A stretch of DNA of 63,785 bases from Bradyrhizobium sp. CSA207 (GTDB lineage Bacteria > Pseudomonadota > Alphaproteobacteria > Rhizobiales > Xanthobacteraceae). Both the position numbers and the translations under genes were made by a program. The stretch covers positions 1 to 63,785 of the forward strand of contig NZ_JAACFT010000043.1 in assembly GCF_029051685.1 (NCBI RefSeq), written 5' to 3'. Shown in pieces: positions 42,708-50,763 of this stretch (the stretch's first letter is position 1; every line of letters starts with the position of its first letter). The notes under the pieces are model-generated. The model saw only the letters and a list, made by a program, of their open reading frames with translations. It ran no database searches and was not told where the DNA came from.

Positions 42708-43292
42708 TCAGTTCCACAGCTTTTTGGTATCAAGCCAGTAAATCCTCGATGTCACGCGGCGCGCTTCTTCCATGAGATGCTGCGCACCGCCTGGGCCGTC
42801 GCCACCTTGCCCGTCCCATAAGGAGATGAAGGCAAGTCTCTCGCCACCAAATCGAGCAGCCGCGGCCAGCATCCATCGATTGTTTCGCTCGTAGGCATTT
42901 TCGCCTTTGGTCAGCGGGCCCAATTCATCGGGGGCGACGTGCACCCTTGCCTTCGTTTTCACCGCGAAGTAACGGTGGCGCCAATTGTCGCCGGCGAAAT
43001 CGACTGAGTTGGCGAGGAAAGTTGGCTCATCGCATGGGATGTAGACTTCGATCGCCATATCTCTTGCGATGCACGCCTCGGCAAACAGCAAATCGCCACC
43101 GCATGCCCCTCCGGAAATGGAAAGATCGCCCCTAGTGGCGCCAATATTTTCCAGCGTTTGGGAAATAGCAGCGGCCGCGATGCGCTCCTTGTCAGGCGGA
43201 AAGCGCGGTATCTTTCGATCGCGGGCATCAATCATGTGGCCGCTAAAAAGCACCACATTTTTGGGAGATAGGTCTATTTGCACTTCAGACAT
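42708..43292 (-). CDS. SLOG-type nucleotide-sensor domain protein
   Basis: The product has 194 residues. VVLFSGHMIDARDRK followed by DLSISGGACGGDLLFAEACI matches a SLOG/LSDAT-like Rossmann fold in which the GGA-GGD loop binds a nucleotide or nucleotide-derived ligand. Later conserved pieces are EVYIPCDEPTFLANSVDFAG, FISLWDGQGGDGPGGAQHLM and RIYWLDTKKLW. It precedes the DRHyd-TPR gene (166-base gap, same strand). A broken paralogue lies at 50214-50690 next to the other DRHyd-like gene, supporting a functional pairing. The exact SLOG subfamily is not certain. Confidence 0.75.
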   Translation of the reverse strand: MSEVQIDLSPKNVVLFSGHMIDARDRKIPRFPPDKERIAAAAISQTLENIGATRGDLSISGGACGGDLLFAEACIARDMAIEVYIPCDEPTFLANSVDFAGDNWRHRYFAVKTKARVHVAPDELGPLTKGENAYERNNRWMLAAAARFGGERLAFISLWDGQGGDGPGGAQHLMEEARRVTSRIYWLDTKKLWN

Positions 43293-43494
43293 TGCGGCAT
43301 CTCGGGGTTTATTGGAGCCGAGGATACTAGTTGAAAGTCACATAGCTGTCGAAATGTTGTCAACTCGATAGGGTCGAGAGATTTGAAATTTAACCACGTA
43401 ACTTAGTGCTGGATTCCCCGCGCTTGCCGCGTTCTAGGCGTCGCCGCTCCCTAGCCCGCTGTTCTCTCCTTCGCGTCTAGTATTTGGTTTTGTC

Positions 43495-44910
43495 CTAAGT
43501 CAGGCCGGCAAGTTTAGAGGACTGAACCTGCTGTGCCACGTCCTTCAAGTGCGCTGCGAGGGCATCGGCAATCTTAGTCGGATCACTCCCTGCTCCCGCG
43601 ATATCTTCTCCCATCTTGAGAAGGCCTGTGAGCACCGGCAGTACTGGGATCAACACCTTCAACTGAGGCACAAATATCGAGATGATCGGTAAAATGTTTG
43701 TAGCGAGTTGCACGAATACTTCCAGCTGCTTGTTGATGTCCGCAAGGTGGCTGAGATCCACGTTCGTCGGAAGGGTTAGCTGACCGTTCCCACTCTTCTT
43801 GATGATTTGGTCGATCTGTAGAGCAGCCCCATTTTTGTGAATCAAACCATCGAGCTGGTCTTTGATCGCCTGCAATTGATTGAGAACATTCAGCTGCGGA
43901 ATATGGGTATTGGCTGCATCAGACATTGGTTCTGCTCCTGTTGAATTGAAGAACCAGATTACTTGGCCTTTGCCGTCGAGACCGATCGCCGCCGCTGCCG
44001 CAGGCGTGAGATCAATGCCGGCGCGGTTCGTCCGGCGTCCCGATATGTCGGTTCCGGACTCGGCCTGCGGGCGCGCAGTGGTCATCCAGTAAGGGTCGTT
44101 AATGTTCCACGGACCAACATCTACGATGGGACACACGACAGATTTGCCGTTTGCCGAAACTGTGACTTTGGGACGCGGCCCACGAAATTTGAAAGGCAGT
44201 GCAACGCCCGGATGTTTGGCCCAGTCGGGACCGACGTCGGGGTACGCGACCGGCTGGTCGTCTTGCGGGCCACCAAACACCGTTCCGGTCACAGTGAATT
44301 TTGTGTTCGCGGTTAAGTGCGCGCTGGCACTCGATATCGAAGCTGGCTGTTGTTGTCCAAGCGGCGCATCGGCGTGTCGGTTGAATGTCGCCTGAAAATG
44401 CATGGGATCGGGCGTTCCCGAGAAATCCCCTCCCCAAGACCAACCCTCCGCAAGGAATGCATCAATTGCCCAGCGTGGCAGCATTCGGCCGTTATCATGC
44501 CACGGCGCGCCGTTTGGATTCTCCGCGGCGGCAAGGTCGATTGCCGCACCATAGGCGTGCAATGACAGTCGCGAGGGGGAATTGACGTTCACGCGGAAAT
44601 TATAAGAACCGTCGAACTCGTCGAGGTGAGCTGCCTTGATCTTCGCCTGGTCGTGCCCGGCGGATTCCCAGATTGCATTGAGAATGCGAGTCAGAGAGTC
44701 CTTGCATTTTTTGTGTATCGTGATCTGGGAGATGGCGCTGCCGTCCGATCGCATCGCCCAGGGCGGTACGATCTTGGTCAGGTTATCTTGGGCCCATGCC
44801 GGGTTGGCTCGGCCACCAGCTCCGCGCGGATCGCCGTAGAACTGATCCAGCTCTCCCGAGATCCACTCGCGTGGCCATTCCTGTTTGGACAACGAGGAGA
44901 AGGTTGGCAT
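43495..44910 (-). CDS. M15-type peptidoglycan peptidase with C-terminal helical region
   Basis: The product has 471 residues from the ATG at 44910 (MPTFSSLSKQEWP); an in-frame ATG at 45087 would add 59 basic, disordered residues. The M15/VanY-like site is clear: SRLSLHAYGAAIDLAAAENP (SxHxxGxAxD) and WSWGGDFSGTPDPMHFQ (WGGDF, DxxHF), as in phage L-Ala-D-Glu endolysins. A second domain has VVCPIVDVGPWNINDPYW, typical of RlpA/double-psi-like hydrolases, and the last 120 residues are hydrophobic helices (ILPIISIFVPQLKVLIPVLP). No signal peptide. It may be a phage-derived lysin or a cell-killing effector. Confidence 0.8.
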   Translation of the reverse strand: MPTFSSLSKQEWPREWISGELDQFYGDPRGAGGRANPAWAQDNLTKIVPPWAMRSDGSAISQITIHKKCKDSLTRILNAIWESAGHDQAKIKAAHLDEFDGSYNFRVNVNSPSRLSLHAYGAAIDLAAAENPNGAPWHDNGRMLPRWAIDAFLAEGWSWGGDFSGTPDPMHFQATFNRHADAPLGQQQPASISSASAHLTANTKFTVTGTVFGGPQDDQPVAYPDVGPDWAKHPGVALPFKFRGPRPKVTVSANGKSVVCPIVDVGPWNINDPYWMTTARPQAESGTDISGRRTNRAGIDLTPAAAAAIGLDGKGQVIWFFNSTGAEPMSDAANTHIPQLNVLNQLQAIKDQLDGLIHKNGAALQIDQIIKKSGNGQLTLPTNVDLSHLADINKQLEVFVQLATNILPIISIFVPQLKVLIPVLPVLTGLLKMGEDIAGAGSDPTKIADALAAHLKDVAQQVQSSKLAGLT

Positions 44911-45697
44911 ATCGGCACCTGCTTGTTGTGGTCCGGACGCGGCAGATCGCTGCCGCATACTATCGCCTTTCGGGGAGGCTCGGCGCCGTTTCCCCTTGTT
45001 TGGAGTCGACGTGGACGTCATCCTGAGCAGAAGAGCGAAGAGGTCCCGCAGCCAGTGCGACAAATTGAAATCGAGATACTTCGCCATGACCGTCGGAGGC
45101 TGCCAAAATTATAACTGGCGATCGCCGGTGGACCCGCACGCAAGCCGATGCTTGGCTGATAGCGGTCCGCCGACATCACAGGCGTGCTTGCATCATATTG
45201 CACTGCGCTCCTCCTGTGTGTGTGCGCGAGACACCCTGTCTTCCCGCACTTTCAAATCGGTACAGCTGCGATCATCTTGAAATAATTCTGGCGTCCCTCA
45301 ACCCCTCCCTACCGAAAGGTAACGAGAACAGCCGTAAAGCATCTGGGGTGGTCCAACCACCTTCTCAGGGAGCCTACAAGCTAATTCAGTGGGCTGTTTG
45401 TGAAGTATCTCTCACTTTCTTGCTTTTTTGACCGAGGCAAGCAAAACCCAAAAAAAGACATGCGGGAATCCAAGCAGCTGATCCTGGAGCCTGCAAGAGG
45501 ACGAGCAGGACGAGCGCGGGGCCGGTTGGTCTCCCACGGCGTTGCTCCCAGTTGCGGAGGGCTTTAGCCAAAACGCCGAGCACTTGAGCAAACGGGCGCT
45601 GGGTCGCTTTGATGCCGCGGGCGCCCGAATCGCGGCCACGTCAATTCTGCCCGGCCTCGTCTCGCAAGACGCGAACCTTCGCCTGCAGCTCTGGACG
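44911..45697. other. Intergenic stretch, no gene supported
   Basis: Beyond the possible N-terminal extension of the M15 gene (up to 45087), about 600 bases show only short frames of biased composition on both strands. I see no known motif. Confidence 0.45.
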
Positions 45698-47203
45698 CTA
45701 TTCCGGGTCCGCCATATTCATTGCCAGCATCGCTTCGATGTTGTCCGCGGCATCCGCCGGCGTCCCAAGACGTTCGAGCACGCGCGCTCGTCCCTCCAGG
45801 GCGCGGAAGCGCTGCGAGCTCGATACATCAGCCCAGGCGAGCACGGCCGTGAAATCGTCGCAAGCGTCCTCGAGCTTGCCGAGCTTTTCATGCCGCACAC
45901 CGCGATTGAATCGGGCTTGTGCCGCCGCGCGCGGATGATTCGCTTGCCACTCGATAACCTTCGTCCAGTCTGCGATCGCCGCTTCCACTTCTCCAACGCT
46001 CGCAAAATGGATCGCGCGGTAGTTGAGCGCGCTCAGTCTCAGGTTGACATCCGGACTGGATTCGAGGATGTGCGTGTAGTCGTCGATTGCGGCACGACGG
46101 GCCTCCGATGTGCCCAGCTTGGCCCGAAGCACCGCCCGTGTGAATCGATGTACGACCTCGTACGCCTTATCTGGCGCCAGTCTGACCGCTTCATCCATGG
46201 CGGCCACTGCTGAATCGAGGTCGCCTCCCGCGTCGTACGCTAACGCGCGCGCCGCGTGGAGGCGATCCGTGAGATCACCGCCTCGCGCGATCGCCTTGGT
46301 CAACAGGGCCACTGCCTCATCGATGTCGTTGAAGCGCACGAGCATAATGCTGCGGCGCAACAGCGCGTCGGTGCTCAAGGGCTCGAGCGCGGGGAATAAT
46401 CGCCGTGAGCGCTCGACGATAAGTTGCATGGCCTCGAGCAGGGCGCGGCACGGGCGGCGGACCGGGCCGTGTCCGTCGTCCTGAAGGCTCCGCAGCGCAG
46501 GCTCGGCTTCGGCCCACCAGTCCTCGATTAGCACACGCAGCTGATCGCGTGTCGCGCTGGCGGTCACCTTGTCCGCAAGCGCATCGAGATTGGGCTCGCG
46601 CATGTAGTCATCTTCCTTGACGAGCCCGTCGCGGAGCTTGAAGGAGGTTAGCGGTTCGTGTCCGAAGGCGGGCAAGGCATCGAGCACCATGCTTCCGACC
46701 GGGTCATGCCGGTTCCGCAACTCGGCGATGTTGCACGCAAGCCAGAGCAGCTCGGCGATCGACTTTCCCGCACCGTCGATCCAGCTATCGTTGGGGTCTG
46801 TGCCGTGGACCTGGTAGCGACAGATCACGTTCAGACCGCCAGGCTCGTCTTCCTCGTACGTCAGGGCCCAACGCAGCAGCACCACCGGAAGCTGCAGGCT
46901 CGCAAGCATCTGGAGCTCGAGCGCGACGCCATCGCTCGGTCGGCCATCTCGCGCCGGGATCACCAGAACGGCCGAGCAGGCGTTCAGCATCGCGCGAAGC
47001 ACGGCGTGATCGACCTCGGGAGCGCGCTCGTCCGGAGTAATTGCCCGCTCCACCCAGCTCCAGTCTTCATACTCATGCGCGAAACGCCCGCGCTCCTCGA
47101 GACCGTGCTTCACGGCCAACGCGAACTTCGCTTCGATGGGTTGGCTTTTCGAGAACACGATGAAAACGTCGCGCTTTCTCGGCTGCTGGGGAGTCGTGCT
47201 CAT
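45698..47203 (-). CDS. TIR-like domain with TPR repeats
   Basis: The product has 501 residues from the ATG at 47203 (MSTTPQQPRKRDVFIVFSKS). The N-terminal domain (about 12-130) has TIR-like strands DVFIVFSKSQPIEAKFALAV, ACSAVLVIPARDGRPS and the helix GVALELQMLASL, whose Glu is at the TIR catalytic position. From about 270 on it is TPR: STDALLRRSIMLVRFNDIDE, AAMDEAVRLAPDKAYEV, ARFNRGVRHEKLGKLEDACD. A TIR effector with TPR sensor would fit the island. An upstream in-frame start at 47347 is improbable. Transcribed divergently from the DRHyd-patatin pair. Confidence 0.75.
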   Translation of the reverse strand: MSTTPQQPRKRDVFIVFSKSQPIEAKFALAVKHGLEERGRFAHEYEDWSWVERAITPDERAPEVDHAVLRAMLNACSAVLVIPARDGRPSDGVALELQMLASLQLPVVLLRWALTYEEDEPGGLNVICRYQVHGTDPNDSWIDGAGKSIAELLWLACNIAELRNRHDPVGSMVLDALPAFGHEPLTSFKLRDGLVKEDDYMREPNLDALADKVTASATRDQLRVLIEDWWAEAEPALRSLQDDGHGPVRRPCRALLEAMQLIVERSRRLFPALEPLSTDALLRRSIMLVRFNDIDEAVALLTKAIARGGDLTDRLHAARALAYDAGGDLDSAVAAMDEAVRLAPDKAYEVVHRFTRAVLRAKLGTSEARRAAIDDYTHILESSPDVNLRLSALNYRAIHFASVGEVEAAIADWTKVIEWQANHPRAAAQARFNRGVRHEKLGKLEDACDDFTAVLAWADVSSSQRFRALEGRARVLERLGTPADAADNIEAMLAMNMADPE

Positions 47204-47686
47204 AGGAATCACCCTTCTCTCGAGAATTCCTGGAGTTTCCTCGTGGCTACGGCGCCGCGCTGGCAGAAAGAAAACTAGTCCGAGGCCGAGCGACGCTGTT
47301 GGACAGAAGAGGGCAAATCGACGCGATAAGTTTAGCTCCGTGGCCATGGATGACCGCGGAATTACCTGGGACCATTAGTACCTAGCTTTGGGCGGTTTTG
47401 AAATCCGACCGGTGGCCATAGTCGGCCGGCGGCTTGGTGACTGCATGCTGGCCGCTGGAAGGATATCTGGGCCTAAAGAACCTCGAAGTCCGCCAGGGCC
47501 CAAAAGCCGGCTTTGCGACCGACTGCTAACGCGAATTGCAACCCGATCGCCAATGACGAACTGCAAAACTTCCGGCTTATTTCTTGCAAACGCACCCGTT
47601 CTGGTTTAGCCTTGTCAATATTTCAGAAGCCACGATTTATTCCCAACGTCTCCACGCTGCGGCTCGTCAGCTGGCCGGAGGATACT
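47204..47686. other. Divergent promoter region
   Basis: About 480 bases between divergent genes. No gene seen; it should carry the promoters of the TIR-TPR gene and of the DRHyd-patatin operon. Confidence 0.5.
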
Positions 47687-48976
47687 ATGGGTGGTAGCTG
47701 TTTTGTGATTATGGGCTTTGGCGAGAAGACCGATTTCCAGTCAAATCCTCAACGTGTTTTGAACCTAGATAGAACTTACGAGAATATCATCAAGCCAGCA
47801 GTGGAAGATGCCGGCCTGACCTGCGTTCGCGCCGACGAAATCATTCATTCAACCGTCATCGACAAGCCGATGTACGATAATCTGCTCGCGGCGGATCTGG
47901 TCGTCGCGGACCTCTCCACGGCGAACGTGAACGCAGCGTACGAGCTCGGCGTTCGTCACGCGCTTCGGCCGCACCGGACCATCGTGCTCGCGGAGAAGAA
48001 TTTCAGCTTCCCATTCGATCTCAGTCATCTCAGCATTATGAGATACGAACACCTCGGGAAGGATATCGGCGCCGGTGAAGCGAAGAAGGTTACGCGGGAG
48101 CTGAAGGAGAAAATCGTTGCGCTAATGGACGATCCCGAGCCCGATAGCCCGGTCTTTGTTTTCATCCCCTCACTGCAGCCTGCAAGCCTTACCAAGGCGG
48201 CAGTGGCCACCGCCGCACCTCCGCCCCCCTCCGAGCGGATCGACCAGAACAGCTTCGCCGAACTGCTCGCGAGCTTCCACGCCGAGAAGGACAGCATCAA
48301 GTCGACCGAAGACTGGGCCGTGCCACTGGCCCTTCTGAAACGTTTGAGGAAGATGCAGCCAGACGATCCCTACATCGTCCAGCAACTCGCACTCGCAACG
48401 TATAAGTTCCAACAGCCGGACAAGAAGACATCGCTTGTCAATGCCAAGAACATTCTGGCCGTACTCGCGCCGCAGACGTCGAGTGATGCCGAAACTGTAG
48501 GACTGTGGGGCGCCATCCACAAAAGGCTGTGGGAAGAGATCGCGAATCCCGAAGACCTCGACGAAGCGGTTCGGGCCTATGCCAGAGGCTACTACATCAA
48601 AAACGACTATTACAACGGCATCAACTACGCATTCATGCTCAATGTTCGCGCGTTTCACAGGGCCGGCGATGAAGCTCTGGCGGACCGGGTTCTCGCCCGG
48701 CGCATTCGGGCGGATGTTCTGGTTCTTTGCGACCAGCTGTCGCAGATAGAATCGGTCGCAGACGAGGAGAACGCTAATCCTGGAGTGGGGAGCGACGATC
48801 CATTTTGGATTCAAGCAACAAAGGTTGAAGCCCTATTCGGGTTGGGTCGGAAGAACGAAGCGGACCTTCTCAAAGCCCAGATCTTCAAAGAACGCGAGAG
48901 GCTTGATAAGGCGGGTTGGATGGAAGACTGCCTAAACGAGCAGTTGAAGAAACTGGGCGCCCTGTTGGTTGCCTGA
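47687..48976 (+). CDS. DRHyd-like domain with TRAFs-binding (DUF4071) domain
   Basis: The product has 429 residues; the ATG at 47687 follows GGAGG. N-terminal domain: GGSCFVIMGFGEKTDF, TYENIIKPAVEDAGLTCVRA and VVADLSTANVNAAYELGVRH, the DRHyd/deoxyribosyltransferase-like signature with Glu in YELGVRH. The C-terminal part (about 190-425) is the TRAFs-binding domain: DPYIVQQLALATYKFQQPDK, DAETVGLWGAIHKRLWE, EAVRAYARGYYIKNDYYNGI. This pairing is known from bacterial conflict loci. The patatin gene follows after 34 bases, so the two should be co-expressed. The nucleotide substrate is unknown. Confidence 0.87.
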   Translation: MGGSCFVIMGFGEKTDFQSNPQRVLNLDRTYENIIKPAVEDAGLTCVRADEIIHSTVIDKPMYDNLLAADLVVADLSTANVNAAYELGVRHALRPHRTIVLAEKNFSFPFDLSHLSIMRYEHLGKDIGAGEAKKVTRELKEKIVALMDDPEPDSPVFVFIPSLQPASLTKAAVATAAPPPPSERIDQNSFAELLASFHAEKDSIKSTEDWAVPLALLKRLRKMQPDDPYIVQQLALATYKFQQPDKKTSLVNAKNILAVLAPQTSSDAETVGLWGAIHKRLWEEIANPEDLDEAVRAYARGYYIKNDYYNGINYAFMLNVRAFHRAGDEALADRVLARRIRADVLVLCDQLSQIESVADEENANPGVGSDDPFWIQATKVEALFGLGRKNEADLLKAQIFKERERLDKAGWMEDCLNEQLKKLGALLVA

Positions 48977-49010
48977 CGAGACCGAAACGCGACAGCAATC
49001 GAGGTAACAC

Positions 49011-50180
49011 ATGCCCCATCTCAACAACTGGCAGGAAAAATTCGCCACCGAACGCCCGCGCCGGCTGCTGGCGCTCGACGGCGGCGGCATCCGTGGCGTG
49101 ATGTCGCTCGAAATCCTGCGCAAGATCGAGGAGGACCTGGCGGCGGCCACCGGCAAGGGTGCTTCATTCCGCCTTGGGGATTTCTTCGACTATATCGGAG
49201 GCACCAGCACCGGGGCCATCATCGCGGCCGGCCTCGCGATCGGAAAATCAGTCCAGGAACTGGTCGATTTCTACGTCGAGACCGGGCCTATGATGTTCGA
49301 AAAGACATGGTTGATCGGCCGGCTGCGCAGTTTCTATCAGGCCGACCCGCTGCGGAAAAAACTGAACGAAGTGTTCGGGGATCGCAAGCTCGGCGCCGAA
49401 GACCTGCGTTCGCTGCTGCTGATCGTCACGCGGAATGCAACGACGGATTCTCCGTGGCCGATCTCCAATAATCCCTTTGCCAAGTACAACGACCGAGGGC
49501 GCCCAGATTGCAACCTGCAAATTCCCCTATGGCAGCTGGTGCGGGCGAGTACGGCTGCACCGGTCTATTTCCCGCCGGAAATACTGGCGTGGGATGATAG
49601 CGACCCGGCAAAAACCTTCTTCTTCGTTGACGGCGGTGTCACGCCATATAATGACCCGGCATTCCAAATGTTCCGGATGGCGACATTGCCGCAGTACCGG
49701 CTGAACTGGCCCATCGGCGAAACGAAGATGATGCTAATCTCGGTCGGCACAGGTGCGGCTGCGGCGGTCAGCCGCAACCTCAACGCAAGCGGACAATTGG
49801 CGCCGGTCAACGCCGCGCACCTCCCCGGCGTATTGATGGGAGGTGCTGCGATCGACCAGGACATCAATTGCCGTACCGTCGGCCGCTGCGTGTTCGGCGA
49901 CGTCCTCGACCGGGAGATCGGCGATATGATTCCGCGGCGACCCGATCCGCTGACCGGAGATGTCATTCCGCTCACCGAGGATTGCGGCCGCCAGTTCCTT
50001 TATGCCCGCTACAATCCCGATGTGAGCCGGGAGGGCCTCGACGCGCTGGGGCTGAATCAGGTCAATCCTGATCACGTCCAGGCGCTGGACCAAATCGAAT
50101 ACATCGAGGAGATGCGATCGGTCGGGAAGGAATATGCCGCGAAGTTCGTCGACATGGCGCCGTTCCAACGTTTCTTTTAG
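49011..50180 (+). CDS. Patatin-like phospholipase (CapV-like effector type)
   Basis: The product has 389 residues: oxyanion motif DGGGIRG at 23-29, nucleophile elbow GTSTG at 64-68 (Ser66), DGG at 207-209 (Asp207). This subgroup includes CapV, the membrane-degrading effector switched on by cyclic nucleotides in CBASS, though no cyclase gene is beside it. It follows the DRHyd-TRAFs-binding gene by 34 bases, so that protein may control it. A broken SLOG gene lies 33 bases beyond on the opposite strand. Membrane attack on activation is inferred from the family. Confidence 0.9.
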   Translation: MPHLNNWQEKFATERPRRLLALDGGGIRGVMSLEILRKIEEDLAAATGKGASFRLGDFFDYIGGTSTGAIIAAGLAIGKSVQELVDFYVETGPMMFEKTWLIGRLRSFYQADPLRKKLNEVFGDRKLGAEDLRSLLLIVTRNATTDSPWPISNNPFAKYNDRGRPDCNLQIPLWQLVRASTAAPVYFPPEILAWDDSDPAKTFFFVDGGVTPYNDPAFQMFRMATLPQYRLNWPIGETKMMLISVGTGAAAAVSRNLNASGQLAPVNAAHLPGVLMGGAAIDQDINCRTVGRCVFGDVLDREIGDMIPRRPDPLTGDVIPLTEDCGRQFLYARYNPDVSREGLDALGLNQVNPDHVQALDQIEYIEEMRSVGKEYAAKFVDMAPFQRFF

Positions 50181-50213
50181 TAGGGCTGACGAAAGCAAAG
50201 CTGACGGGGCAAA

Positions 50214-50690
50214 TTATTCCGTCCCAGGCCGTAGCTGCCGCGTGTCTAGCCAATGGATGCGGCCACTCTTGTTTTGCACCTCCTCCATCAGGTGCTGAGT
50301 CCCGCCCGGGCCGTCACTACCGGCGCCATTCTACATGCAGATGAAATCGACATTCCCGGCGCCCTGACCCTCGGCTACTTGCGGCATCCACTCATTATTG
50401 CGTTCGAACGGACTTTCGTCGACCTTGAGCGGACCAAGCTCCTCGGTCGCGATGTGCATCGAAGCCCGCGACTTCGCGGCGAAATAACGCTTGCGCCACT
50501 CTGCACCCGCAAAGTTGACGGATTCCGCCAGAAACTTTTCTTCGTCGAACGGGCGATAGATCGCAAGATTCAATTGCCGGGGCAGCGCGGCCTCAGCGAA
50601 CAGCAAATCCCCGCCGCACGCGCCGCCGCAAATCGCGAGATCGCCGGGGCCCGCTGTGATCACATCGGCCCGCCAAATTGTCGTCGATTA
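50214..50690 (-). pseudogene. SLOG-type sensor paralogue with amber and lost 5' end
   Basis: The frame reads IWRADVITAGPGDLAICGGA then CGGDLLFAEAALPRQLNLAI, parallel to the intact SLOG protein at 42708-43292. At 50331-50333 a TAG stands where the paralogue has Trp of SLWDG; the frame then continues NGAGSDGPGGTQHLMEEVQN and RIHWLDTRQLRPGTE to a TAA at 50214. The first 45 residues or so of the family are not present upstream. A TGG to TAG change would be a single-base event. Confidence 0.8.
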
Positions 50691-50763
50691 CAGGTTGCGA
50701 AGCTGATATGTTCTCGCAAGAGAAACTAGGGTCGTTTGTCAACGCGTTCTCGGGGAGCCCGGC

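Noticed and set aside
49011..50180. CBASS system around the patatin
   Set aside because: No CD-NTase cyclase gene is adjacent; the upstream gene is DRHyd-TRAFs-binding, so CBASS is not supported.
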